Positions 16,756 to 23,862 of a stretch of DNA of 64,000 bases are shown one piece after another. Each line of letters starts with the position of its first letter. The stretch's first letter is position 1. The position numbers were made by a program, and so were the translations under genes. The notes under the pieces are model-generated. The model was not told the origin of the DNA. It searched no databases and was given only the letters and a program-made list of their open reading frames with translations. The stretch comes from Actinomycetes bacterium (lineage in GTDB: Bacteria; Actinomycetota; Acidimicrobiia; Acidimicrobiales; Ilumatobacteraceae), in the NCBI GenBank assembly GCA_021414085.1, contig JAIOPC010000017.1, forward strand, positions 124,001 through 188,000, read 5' to 3'.

Positions 16756-18701
16756 ACCACCCCGACAAGAACGAGGCTGCGGTGTCCGACATCGTTCGCC
16801 ACGTCGTTGATCTACTCGAAGTACCGACTTCAGGGTTAACAGCAGTTAGCGAACACGGCACGGCTCGGCGGCGCCGCGCTCGTGCCGCGGTGGCAAGCGC
16901 CTGCGCCGTGGTATTGGTCGGCGCGGGCGTGCTGGCGGTACAGCAGCTGAGCTCAACTAACGATCGCGCGACGAGCCCGGGTGTTGCGCCAGACTTGGCG
17001 CCCGACTCAACCACAACTGGCAGCGGCTTGCCCGTGCAAGATGCCGCTGGGGTGCCTGTCACGCGCGTCGATTCGGCGTTCGTGTGGAACACGGTGTTGC
17101 CGGGAAGCGCGGAGGCGATCGGCAGTCTGCTCTTCGGAATCGGCGCTACCGAAGGAGCGCCCTACCTGGCGTGGTCAACCGCGCCCGGTTTCAACGCCAG
17201 CTACGACTACGTGCCGACGCTTTATCGATCCGACGATGGCATTCACTGGACAGCCGCCGGCGACAGCACGTTCACCGAACCGGACGTGACTCGCCGCGGG
17301 TTGGCGGTGCAAGGCGACACGATGTTTGCGTTCGGCACAGCCGCCGCAACGGCTGCGATTCCTAAAGGTGGCGCGGGTGATGCCGTAGTCGACATCAGTA
17401 CCGACCAAGGTGCGACATGGCAACCGCAGGTGCTGCCCATTGATCTTCGTGGTCTTGCCGCCACCGATGGTGTGCAGGGCGTTGGCCTCAACGGCGCGAT
17501 GGCCGCTGCCGATGGCGTCGTTGTTGTCGTCGCGCAACCGTCCGTTGTTTGGGAAGCGCAGAACCAGGGCTACATGATCATCACATCGCAAGGTGCTTAT
17601 CGGATCACTTATCCGACGTGCGACAACGCCGTTGGATGTGTTGCGACCACAGTGTCGTACAACGGAGCAACGGCTGATACCGCGTCGGCTGGGGCGACCG
17701 ACGACACCCTGCCCATCATCAGCGACTTGATTCCGCTCAGCGAACTCGGCATCGACCCAGAGACCGTGGAGGCCGCTCGCACCCCGCGGGTTTTTGTGAG
17801 CGTCGACGGTGTCACGTTCACCGAGGCGACACTTCCGCCGCTGCCCGATGACGTCATGGCAGGTGACGGATTCGCGATACAGGCGACTGCGGCTAACGGA
17901 ATGTTCTACCTGACGATTCCCGTCAGTACGTTCGATCCCGCAAGCGCTTCTGCCATGTATGGCAACAGCCAACTCGTCTATCGCTCTGCTGACGGCATGA
18001 CATGGGAACAGGTTGGCGACGTCAACTCGTTCGCCAGTGGCCAGAGCTTCTTGGGTGTGCTGCCCAACGGCACGATGGTCGCTCAGTCATACACCTCGAC
18101 GGGTTCGTCCGTCATCGCTACCTCCGCTGACGGAGTCACCTGGGTGGTCCACGACCTCACCCCACTGATCGAGCCGAGCGATGGCGAGATCGTTGCCATC
18201 AATCTGTGGTCAGTGATGGTCGGCGCTCAGGGCATCACAGCCAGCGGAGCTGTTTACAACGATCCGATTGCGGAGGCGGGTGGTCGCTCGATCGAACGTG
18301 ACAGCGTGCGATTGGAAGTTCAATCCAGCACCTTCAGCCAGCCGCGGGCCTACGACAGCGAGAGTGGGGACGAGTTCGCGCAGTCGAGTCTGCGTTACAT
18401 GAACGATGGCGGACTCGACGTGATGGCGGACGATGGATCGGTGTTGGCAAGCTTCACTCCCAACGAATTGCAACAACTGCAGAACAGCCAAGAGGGGCAG
18501 CTGTTCACCAAAGTGCTGTTGCACTCCGATGATGGCGTGAATTGGTCGCGCGAGAATTTGGCCGAGCTCGCCGGGTCCAACGATGCCAACCTGGGATTCT
18601 TTCAACAGCTCGATGACAAAGTGCTGATCAACCTGATCGACCCTTCGCAGCGCACCGACGACCTGGCCTTGACGATGGTGCTAGTCGGCACCCGCAAGTA
18701 A
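16752..18701 (+). CDS. Membrane-anchored protein with extracellular BNR/beta-propeller-like region
   Basis: 649 residues. A short cytosolic N-terminus with an amphipathic stretch ('VSDIVRHVVDLLEVP') and a basic cluster ('RRRRARAA') leads into one membrane segment at about residues 39-60 ('VASACAVVLVGAGVLAV'). The rest is exported and shows repeated 'YRSDDGIHWTAAGD', 'STDQGATWQPQ', 'YRSADGMTWEQVGD', 'HSDDGVNWSREN' units, the Asp-box/BNR-like pattern of beta-propellers. It is coupled by ATGA to an ECF sigma factor, so the N-terminus may serve as its anti-sigma or sensor partner; that is inference from position and topology only. The function of the propeller is unknown. Confidence 0.8.
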   Translation: MNHPDKNEAAVSDIVRHVVDLLEVPTSGLTAVSEHGTARRRRARAAVASACAVVLVGAGVLAVQQLSSTNDRATSPGVAPDLAPDSTTTGSGLPVQDAAGVPVTRVDSAFVWNTVLPGSAEAIGSLLFGIGATEGAPYLAWSTAPGFNASYDYVPTLYRSDDGIHWTAAGDSTFTEPDVTRRGLAVQGDTMFAFGTAAATAAIPKGGAGDAVVDISTDQGATWQPQVLPIDLRGLAATDGVQGVGLNGAMAAADGVVVVVAQPSVVWEAQNQGYMIITSQGAYRITYPTCDNAVGCVATTVSYNGATADTASAGATDDTLPIISDLIPLSELGIDPETVEAARTPRVFVSVDGVTFTEATLPPLPDDVMAGDGFAIQATAANGMFYLTIPVSTFDPASASAMYGNSQLVYRSADGMTWEQVGDVNSFASGQSFLGVLPNGTMVAQSYTSTGSSVIATSADGVTWVVHDLTPLIEPSDGEIVAINLWSVMVGAQGITASGAVYNDPIAEAGGRSIERDSVRLEVQSSTFSQPRAYDSESGDEFAQSSLRYMNDGGLDVMADDGSVLASFTPNELQQLQNSQEGQLFTKVLLHSDDGVNWSRENLAELAGSNDANLGFFQQLDDKVLINLIDPSQRTDDLALTMVLVGTRK

Positions 18702-18726
18702 CCCGTCGCCGCCTTAGATCGTGTGA

Positions 18727-18769
18727 ACGGACGCCCGCTCAGTCTCTGGGAGAACTGGCGGGCGTCCGT
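18727..18769. terminator. Hairpin between convergent genes, likely bidirectional terminator
   Basis: ACGGACGCCCGC and GCGGGCGTCCGT form a perfect 12-bp stem around a 19-base loop, placed between two convergent stop codons. No T-run follows on either side, so termination may be partial or Rho-assisted. Confidence 0.6.
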
Positions 18770-18798
18770 CACCGAGTGAGTGACTCGTCGAGTCGGGG

Positions 18799-19749
18799 TT
18801 ACGGCGCTGTGTAGGCCCAACTGAACCGGAAGTACAGGTCGTCGTTCAGCGCTCCGTTCGAACTGGCTATCACGCGGAAGTACCGATCCGAGAACGCCGT
18901 CCGCCCGGAGTCCGATCCCTCAAGTTGAGTGACGCCGCTGTGGGCGTCGAGGTAGAGGCACACCTTTCCAGGAGGGGCTGTTGGAGCCGAAATTGAGCCG
19001 GTGCAGGTTGCGTCGCTTTCGGCCGAATCTGGGTCGGCGGCAAAGTTCACGAGATCGCTGGTGAGGACGTTCGGGGCACGAGCGGGAAGCTCGACCAATA
19101 TCTGGACGTCTTCGTTGGTTACAACGACCGTGTGATCGAACATCTCCCATCCGGTCACCGTCTTACCAGAGGGCACGAAGGCAGTACCGAGCGCGACGGA
19201 AGTCGTGTACCCGACGACGTCGATCAGGATTTCGGTGATCGGGCCAGCGACTCCGTAGGCGTCGAACGTAATGTCGATCTTGCCAGCATTTGGCCCTGAC
19301 GCTGGCAACGACACCAACACTGCGTTGGGCACCGTTTCGCCAGCGTTCACGTTCAACGACGACGTCGTCGGCGCGCCTGTCGCGTTGCCAGGGCGAATCG
19401 ATATGAATCCGTTCGCCCCCGTGCCAGTTGCGGTGACGTTGAGTATCACGCCAGTCGCCCCGGTCGGTACCACCGTTTGGGCGCCGTTGGTTGTCGGTAC
19501 AGAACCAGTCACCTGCAGTTTCTGGGAAACTGCTGACACGAACGGCCCATTAAGACCGACGTTGACCGGATCGCGGGTGTCAAGGATGCGCACGGGGTCA
19601 ATGAGCACTGTGTTGCTCTCTGGGGGGCCTCCAGCGGCATCGACGAGGAACAGTCCTCCACCACCCAAACTCACCGCCACGGCCGCTCCGATCGCTGCCC
19701 AGCGCGTTCTTACCAACCGGTCCACCCCATCAACCGCGTGCTTCGCCAT
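18799..19749 (-). CDS. Secreted protein with RILDTRDP-type beta domain
   Basis: 316 residues. The N-terminus is an export signal: basic start ('MAKHAVDGVDRLVRTR') then a hydrophobic stretch ('WAAIGAAVAVSLGGGGLFLVDAA'). The mature part begins with 'VLIDPVRILDTRDPVNVGLNGP', a segment I associate with surface proteins of Acidimicrobiia and other soil actinobacteria, followed by beta-rich sequence ('GVILNVTATGTGANGFISIRPG' in part, 'ITEILIDVVGYTT'). The C-terminal 120 residues are a second beta-rich region with one Cys pair. It probably acts at the cell surface; ligand unknown. It is a monocistronic gene between two plus-strand units. Confidence 0.78.
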   Translation of the reverse strand: MAKHAVDGVDRLVRTRWAAIGAAVAVSLGGGGLFLVDAAGGPPESNTVLIDPVRILDTRDPVNVGLNGPFVSAVSQKLQVTGSVPTTNGAQTVVPTGATGVILNVTATGTGANGFISIRPGNATGAPTTSSLNVNAGETVPNAVLVSLPASGPNAGKIDITFDAYGVAGPITEILIDVVGYTTSVALGTAFVPSGKTVTGWEMFDHTVVVTNEDVQILVELPARAPNVLTSDLVNFAADPDSAESDATCTGSISAPTAPPGKVCLYLDAHSGVTQLEGSDSGRTAFSDRYFRVIASSNGALNDDLYFRFSWAYTAP

Positions 19750-19887
19750 GTTGAATCCCCATTCAGTTTCGATCCGGCCCGATGTGAGCGCGAGCCCACA
19801 GCATGTTGCGGAGACTCGCCCCCGTCAACCCCAGCCTCGGAACTTGTCGGCATCCACCGCTGCGCTGCGTGACACCCCCTGAGTACC

Positions 19888-21288
19888 GTGGCATCCGTGA
19901 GCGCTTCGGGACAGGTGTGGCAGGTGGAACAGGTGCTCGCGCTCGCACCCAAGCCGTCGTCGGTCACCGCCGCCCAACCGCTTGCCGTTCCAACTCGCTG
20001 GGCGGGTACGGGTTGCGATGCCCGCGCAGTCTGGGGCCGGTGCACCGGCGGCAGCGCCGAGCCGTACGAGTGCGTCGTCGATCACGTCGGCGTCGCGTTC
20101 AAGTGCAGTTGCCCCAGCCGCATCTTCCCGTGCAAGCACGCGCTCGCGCTGTTGCTGCTGTGGGCGCGAGGGCAGGTGCCGTCGGGTGATCCGCCGGGCT
20201 TCGCTACCACGTGGGTTGCGAATCGTCCTGACCCCGCGTCGAAAGCGCCACCACAAGTCGCAGCTGCTCCAACACCCGACACCGCGCCTCACAAGGAGTC
20301 AGCACCGGCTCCGGTGCCCGAGCGCGATCCGACGACAACTCGAGACGATCGCGTTGCACGCATGGCTGCCGGACTTGCCGAACTCGATCGTTGGCTTGAG
20401 GATCGCGTGCGCACCGGGCTAGGCGACCCAGTGCTGGCGCAGTACGCGACGTGGGATGAGCTGGCTGCGCGTTTGGTCGATGCGCAAGTCGGCGGGCTGG
20501 CGAATCGCGTGCGTCGGCTTGCAGGCATGGTCGGCGCACATCCCGATTGGCATCAACACGTGCTCGCCGAGTTGGGCACACTGCATCTGTTGGCGTCGGC
20601 CGGCCGACAACTTGGTTCGTTGTCGCCGAAACTTGCCGACTCTGTTGCGGCGACTATCGGTTGGCAGGTTCGCCAGGCCGACGTGATGGCGGGCGTGCCG
20701 CACACCGATCACTGGGCGGTGATGGGTCGCAGCGACACTCGCGAAGATCGCATCGAGGTGCGCCGCATTTGGCTGCGGGGCATGCGCTCCGGCGATTGGG
20801 CGATGGCGCTGTCGTTCGCTGCGTACGGGCAAAGCCTCGACGCAACGTTGCCGGTTGGCTCGGTCGTGCATGCCGATCTGTTTCGGTATCCCGGCGCGCT
20901 CGGCCTGCGCGTGTTGCTCGGTCTACGCCATGGCGAGTTGGCGTTCGACGGCGACGCGCTCGTCGCGAGCTCAGTCGCCGAAGCGTGTGCGCAGGTCGGT
21001 GCTGCGATCGCCGCCGAGCCGTGGATCGAGCGCTATCCCGTGTGTGTACTTGCCGCGCCGGCCCGTCGTGGCAATCGTTGGTTCCTCACCGATGGCACCG
21101 GCTCGGTGCCGCTGGTCGAAGGCGTCGTCGGTATCGGCGCGTTGCTTGCCTGTAGTGGCGGGCAATCGATCGCGATCACTGCCGAGTGGACGCCGTACGG
21201 GTTGGTGCCGCTCACGGTGCATCTCGCCGATCGTGTGGTCGATGTCGGCCCAACCGCCGACCCGAGTTTCTTGGCAGCCAGCGCATGA
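19888..21288 (+). CDS. SWIM zinc-finger protein of the Yeh-type MoxR/VWA cluster
   Basis: 466 residues with the SWIM motif CxCx(n)CxH at about residues 72-85 ('KCSCPSRIFPCKHALALLLL'). SWIM fingers bind DNA or protein. The remainder is helical then mixed alpha/beta without recognised catalytic residues. Start is a GTG at 19888 (another GTG three codons on is possible). It is the first gene of a coupled chain SWIM / DUF5691 / MoxR ATPase / DUF5682 / VWA, which corresponds in content to E. coli yehQ, yehL, yehM and yehP. The stop overlaps the next ATG (ATGA). Confidence 0.85.
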   Translation: MASVSASGQVWQVEQVLALAPKPSSVTAAQPLAVPTRWAGTGCDARAVWGRCTGGSAEPYECVVDHVGVAFKCSCPSRIFPCKHALALLLLWARGQVPSGDPPGFATTWVANRPDPASKAPPQVAAAPTPDTAPHKESAPAPVPERDPTTTRDDRVARMAAGLAELDRWLEDRVRTGLGDPVLAQYATWDELAARLVDAQVGGLANRVRRLAGMVGAHPDWHQHVLAELGTLHLLASAGRQLGSLSPKLADSVAATIGWQVRQADVMAGVPHTDHWAVMGRSDTREDRIEVRRIWLRGMRSGDWAMALSFAAYGQSLDATLPVGSVVHADLFRYPGALGLRVLLGLRHGELAFDGDALVASSVAEACAQVGAAIAAEPWIERYPVCVLAAPARRGNRWFLTDGTGSVPLVEGVVGIGALLACSGGQSIAITAEWTPYGLVPLTVHLADRVVDVGPTADPSFLAASA

Positions 21289-22097
21289 GTAACGCGGTCG
21301 ACGAGTACTGGAACCAGATGGTCACGGTCGCGCTGCTCGGCACCGATCGCCGCGAGCCACCATCGCCACCAACTGGCGGGCTCGCCGACATCGCGGCCGA
21401 CGATCCCCAGCCGACTCCATCGCAGCGACTGCTGCAACAGGTCGCCGCCACAACTGTCGTGCGGCGCTCCGGGTTGCTTCCGGGTACGTCGATCGCGACG
21501 GTCGCGCCACCGGCGGAAGATGCCCGCCCGATTACTCCCGCGGCGGCGACGAATACGTGGCGGCGCATCGTGGCCGACTGGCCGGTGCTGGAAGACGAGT
21601 GGGTGCTCACCGTCGTGCGTGTAGGCCGTCGCTTGGCACCGGAGCTCGTCTCGCCCTCGCTTGCTCGGCATCGCACCGACGCAACACGTCACGCTCGCGC
21701 GATGGCGGCTGCCGGTCCGCTGGGCAACTGGATGATCGACTGGTCACCCCGGCTCGCGTGTACCGCCAAGCAGTCGGCGGCCACGGCAGCTGCAATCGAG
21801 ATGGCCGCGGAACTGCCGCCGCTGCCGATCGTTCCTGAGCTTGAGGCGCTGCTGAGTGCGAAGCCCGCTGACGTGGCGCGCATTTTGGCTGGCGGATTGG
21901 CGAGTGCGCAGTTCGGCACGCCGCATCGTGCCGTTCTGGTGAACCTGCTGGCACGCATCTCGCCCGCCTCGCTGCCTGCTGTCGCGAAAGCGATTGATCG
22001 TGTCGACCCCTCTTCGCCATCGATCGGCCTTGCGTTTGCACTCGCCGATCTCGCTCACCTTCGCCACCACATGCTCACTGAACTGGAGCTTGCATGA
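21285..22097 (+). CDS. DUF5691-type protein
   Basis: 270 residues, starting at an ATG that overlaps the SWIM stop. The opening 'WNQMVTVALLGTDRREPP' is the signature I associate with DUF5691 proteins next to SWIM and MoxR genes. The rest is alpha-helical and Ala/Leu-rich ('LEALLSAKPADVARILAGG', 'ISPASLPAVAKAIDRVDPSS'), as in helical-repeat scaffolds. No enzyme motif is visible. It probably works in the same complex or pathway as its operon partners. Confidence 0.78.
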   Translation: MSNAVDEYWNQMVTVALLGTDRREPPSPPTGGLADIAADDPQPTPSQRLLQQVAATTVVRRSGLLPGTSIATVAPPAEDARPITPAAATNTWRRIVADWPVLEDEWVLTVVRVGRRLAPELVSPSLARHRTDATRHARAMAAAGPLGNWMIDWSPRLACTAKQSAATAAAIEMAAELPPLPIVPELEALLSAKPADVARILAGGLASAQFGTPHRAVLVNLLARISPASLPAVAKAIDRVDPSSPSIGLAFALADLAHLRHHMLTELELA

Positions 22098-23185
22098 GTA
22101 AGCAGTCACCGCAATCCATCCTGCGACCGCACGCCGAGCAAGAGTTCGCTCACGAACTCGCCGCCCTAGCCAAGGCCGACGATCGCGAGCGACCACCCAG
22201 TTGGAAGCTTTCTCCGTGGGCGGTCGTCACCTACGTGCTCGGCGGCCAACTTGCGGATGGCACGGTGATCTCACCGAAGTATGTCGGTCGTCGTCGTCTC
22301 GTTGAGATCGCAGTTGCAACACTCGCCACCGATCGGGCGCTGCTGCTGCTTGGCGTTCCGGGCACTGCCAAGACGTGGCTCAGCGAACACCTCGCGGCGG
22401 CCATCAGTGGCGACTCCACCCTGCTCGTACAAGGCACCGCTGGAACCGCCGAGGAGCAACTGCGCTACGGCTGGAACTATGCGCGGCTGCTTGCCGAAGG
22501 CCCGAGCGTCGCGGCGCTCGTACCTAGCCCGATCTACCGCGCAATGGAGCATGGCTCGATCGCACGCGTCGAAGAACTGACGCGCATGCCGAGCGATGTG
22601 CAAGACGCGCTCGTCACGGTGCTCAGCGAGAAAACCTTGCCGCTTCCCGAGTTGGGTAGCGAGGTGCAGGCTGTTGCCGGCTTCAACGTCATCGCGACTG
22701 CGAACGATCGCGATCGGGGAGTGAACGATCTATCAGCAGCGCTGCGGCGGCGCTTCAACACCGTGGTGCTGCCGCTGCCGACCGACATCGAGGAAGAGGT
22801 CGCGATTGTGGAGCGTCGCGTCGCCGAGCTCGGGGCTGCCTTGCGGTTACCAACCGTGCCCGCTGCCAACGACGAGATCCGACGCGTGGTCACGGTGTTT
22901 CGCGAACTGCGTGCCGGGGCCACCGAGGATGGGCGCACAAGCCTGAAGGTGCCGACGGGTTCGCTATCGACAGCGGAAGCGATCTCGGTGATCACCAACG
23001 GCGTCGCGCTGGCTGCCCACTTCGGGAACGGCAAGCTCACTTCGGCCGATGTCGCGGCGGGCATCGTCGGCGCGGTCGTGAAGGATCCGGTGCACGACTC
23101 GGTGGCGTGGCGTGAGTACTTGGAAGCAGTGGTGCGCGATCGCTCCGACTGGACCGAGTTCTACGAGGCCTGCCGCGAGTTATGA
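22094..23185 (+). CDS. MoxR-family AAA+ ATPase (YehL-like)
   Basis: 363 residues. Walker A 'LLGVPGTAKTWLSEHLA' (about residues 79-95), a Walker B/sensor area ('IARVEELTRMPSDVQDALVTVLSE' in part, 'FNVIATANDRDRGVNDLSAALRRRF' in part) and the arginine-containing 'LRRRFNTVVLPLP' are the MoxR layout. MoxR ATPases act as chaperones with VWA partners to insert or activate cofactor proteins, and in some systems in defence. It starts at ATG overlapping the DUF5691 stop. Its own stop lies in an ATGA whose ATG now starts nothing, because vapBC follows. Confidence 0.93.
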   Translation: MSKQSPQSILRPHAEQEFAHELAALAKADDRERPPSWKLSPWAVVTYVLGGQLADGTVISPKYVGRRRLVEIAVATLATDRALLLLGVPGTAKTWLSEHLAAAISGDSTLLVQGTAGTAEEQLRYGWNYARLLAEGPSVAALVPSPIYRAMEHGSIARVEELTRMPSDVQDALVTVLSEKTLPLPELGSEVQAVAGFNVIATANDRDRGVNDLSAALRRRFNTVVLPLPTDIEEEVAIVERRVAELGAALRLPTVPAANDEIRRVVTVFRELRAGATEDGRTSLKVPTGSLSTAEAISVITNGVALAAHFGNGKLTSADVAAGIVGAVVKDPVHDSVAWREYLEAVVRDRSDWTEFYEACREL

Positions 23186-23188
23186 CGG

Positions 23189-23218
23189 TTTACAGATATC
23201 TAGAAAGATAGGTAGAAT
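23189..23218 (+). promoter_or_regulatory. vapBC promoter, predicted to give a leaderless mRNA
   Basis: A -35-like TTTACA (23189-23194) and a -10-like TAGAAT (23213-23218) with an 18-base spacer. The predicted start point, about seven bases past the -10, coincides with the vapB ATG at 23225, and no Shine-Dalgarno precedes it. The region is far richer in A/T than the flanking operon. Confidence 0.6.
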
Positions 23219-23224
23219 TCTAGA
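23194..23224. promoter_or_regulatory. vapBC operator with nested palindromes
   Basis: AGATATCT (23194-23201) and the inverted pair TCTAGAA (23199-23205) / TTCTAGA (23218-23224) lie over the promoter and end directly before the vapB ATG. VapB-VapC complexes usually autorepress through such palindromes. Confidence 0.55.
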
Positions 23225-23470
23225 ATGGCACTCAGCATCAAGAACGACAAAGCGGACCAGTTGGCTAGGGAACTGTCGGAGCTGACCGGTGAGTCTCTGA
23301 CCGAGGCGGTCATCAATGCTTTGGAACAGCGGCTGGAGAGTGAGCGGCGGGCGCAGGTTCGACGGAGGTCGCTCGCAGACATCCTTGCTGTTGCGCACTC
23401 CCTGCCGATTCTTGATCACCGGACCACGGACGAGATTCTTGGCTACGACGAAAACGGTCTGCCGTCGTGA
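23225..23470 (+). CDS. vapB: VapB-type antitoxin
   Basis: 81 residues opening with 'MALSIKNDKADQLARELSELTGESLTEAVINALEQRL' (in part), the typical Rv0623-like/PSK-type VapB antitoxin N-terminus that forms the ribbon-helix-helix DNA-binding dimer. The C-terminal part ('SLADILAVAHSLPILDHR', 'DEILGYDENGLPS') is the toxin-binding tail. It overlaps vapC by GTGA. The pair sits inside an otherwise tightly coupled MoxR/VWA operon, with its own A/T-rich promoter, which suggests insertion. Confidence 0.9.
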   Translation: MALSIKNDKADQLARELSELTGESLTEAVINALEQRLESERRAQVRRRSLADILAVAHSLPILDHRTTDEILGYDENGLPS

Positions 23471-23862
23471 CGATCATCGACTCGTCGGCGCTAGTCGCCG
23501 TGCTTCTCGCCGAACCGGGTTGGGAGGAGTTGCAACGACACCTCGAACAACCAGGGGTCTACAGACTGAGCGCAGTCACTCTCGTGGAAGCGGCGATTGT
23601 GGTCGAAGCCCGGCTCGGCATGACTGGCCGCGCCCAACTCGACATGTTGCTCAGGCGAATCGGTGCAGAGGTACGTCCGGTTGATGCTCAGCTCGCCGCG
23701 ACTGCGATTGAGGGTTGGCGACGATACGGCCGCGGGCGGCATCAGGCGAGATTGAATTTCGGGGACTGCTTCTCGTATGCACTCGCTGCCGAATTGGGCG
23801 AGGAGTTGCTGTTCGTGGGCAACGACTTCGCGCAAACGGATGTAGTGGCCGCGATGACATGA
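23467..23862 (+). CDS. vapC: VapC-type PIN-domain ribonuclease toxin
   Basis: 131 residues with the four acidic PIN positions: 'MTIIDSSALVAVL' (Asp), 'VTLVEAAIVVEAR' (Glu), 'NFGDCFSYALA' (Asp) and 'FVGNDFAQTD' (Asp). It starts at a GTG overlapping the vapB stop. VapC toxins cut tRNA or rRNA and are held inactive by VapB. Its stop overlaps the ATG of the DUF5682 gene (ATGA), so downstream operon genes remain translationally coupled to the toxin. Confidence 0.93.
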   Translation: MTIIDSSALVAVLLAEPGWEELQRHLEQPGVYRLSAVTLVEAAIVVEARLGMTGRAQLDMLLRRIGAEVRPVDAQLAATAIEGWRRYGRGRHQARLNFGDCFSYALAAELGEELLFVGNDFAQTDVVAAMT

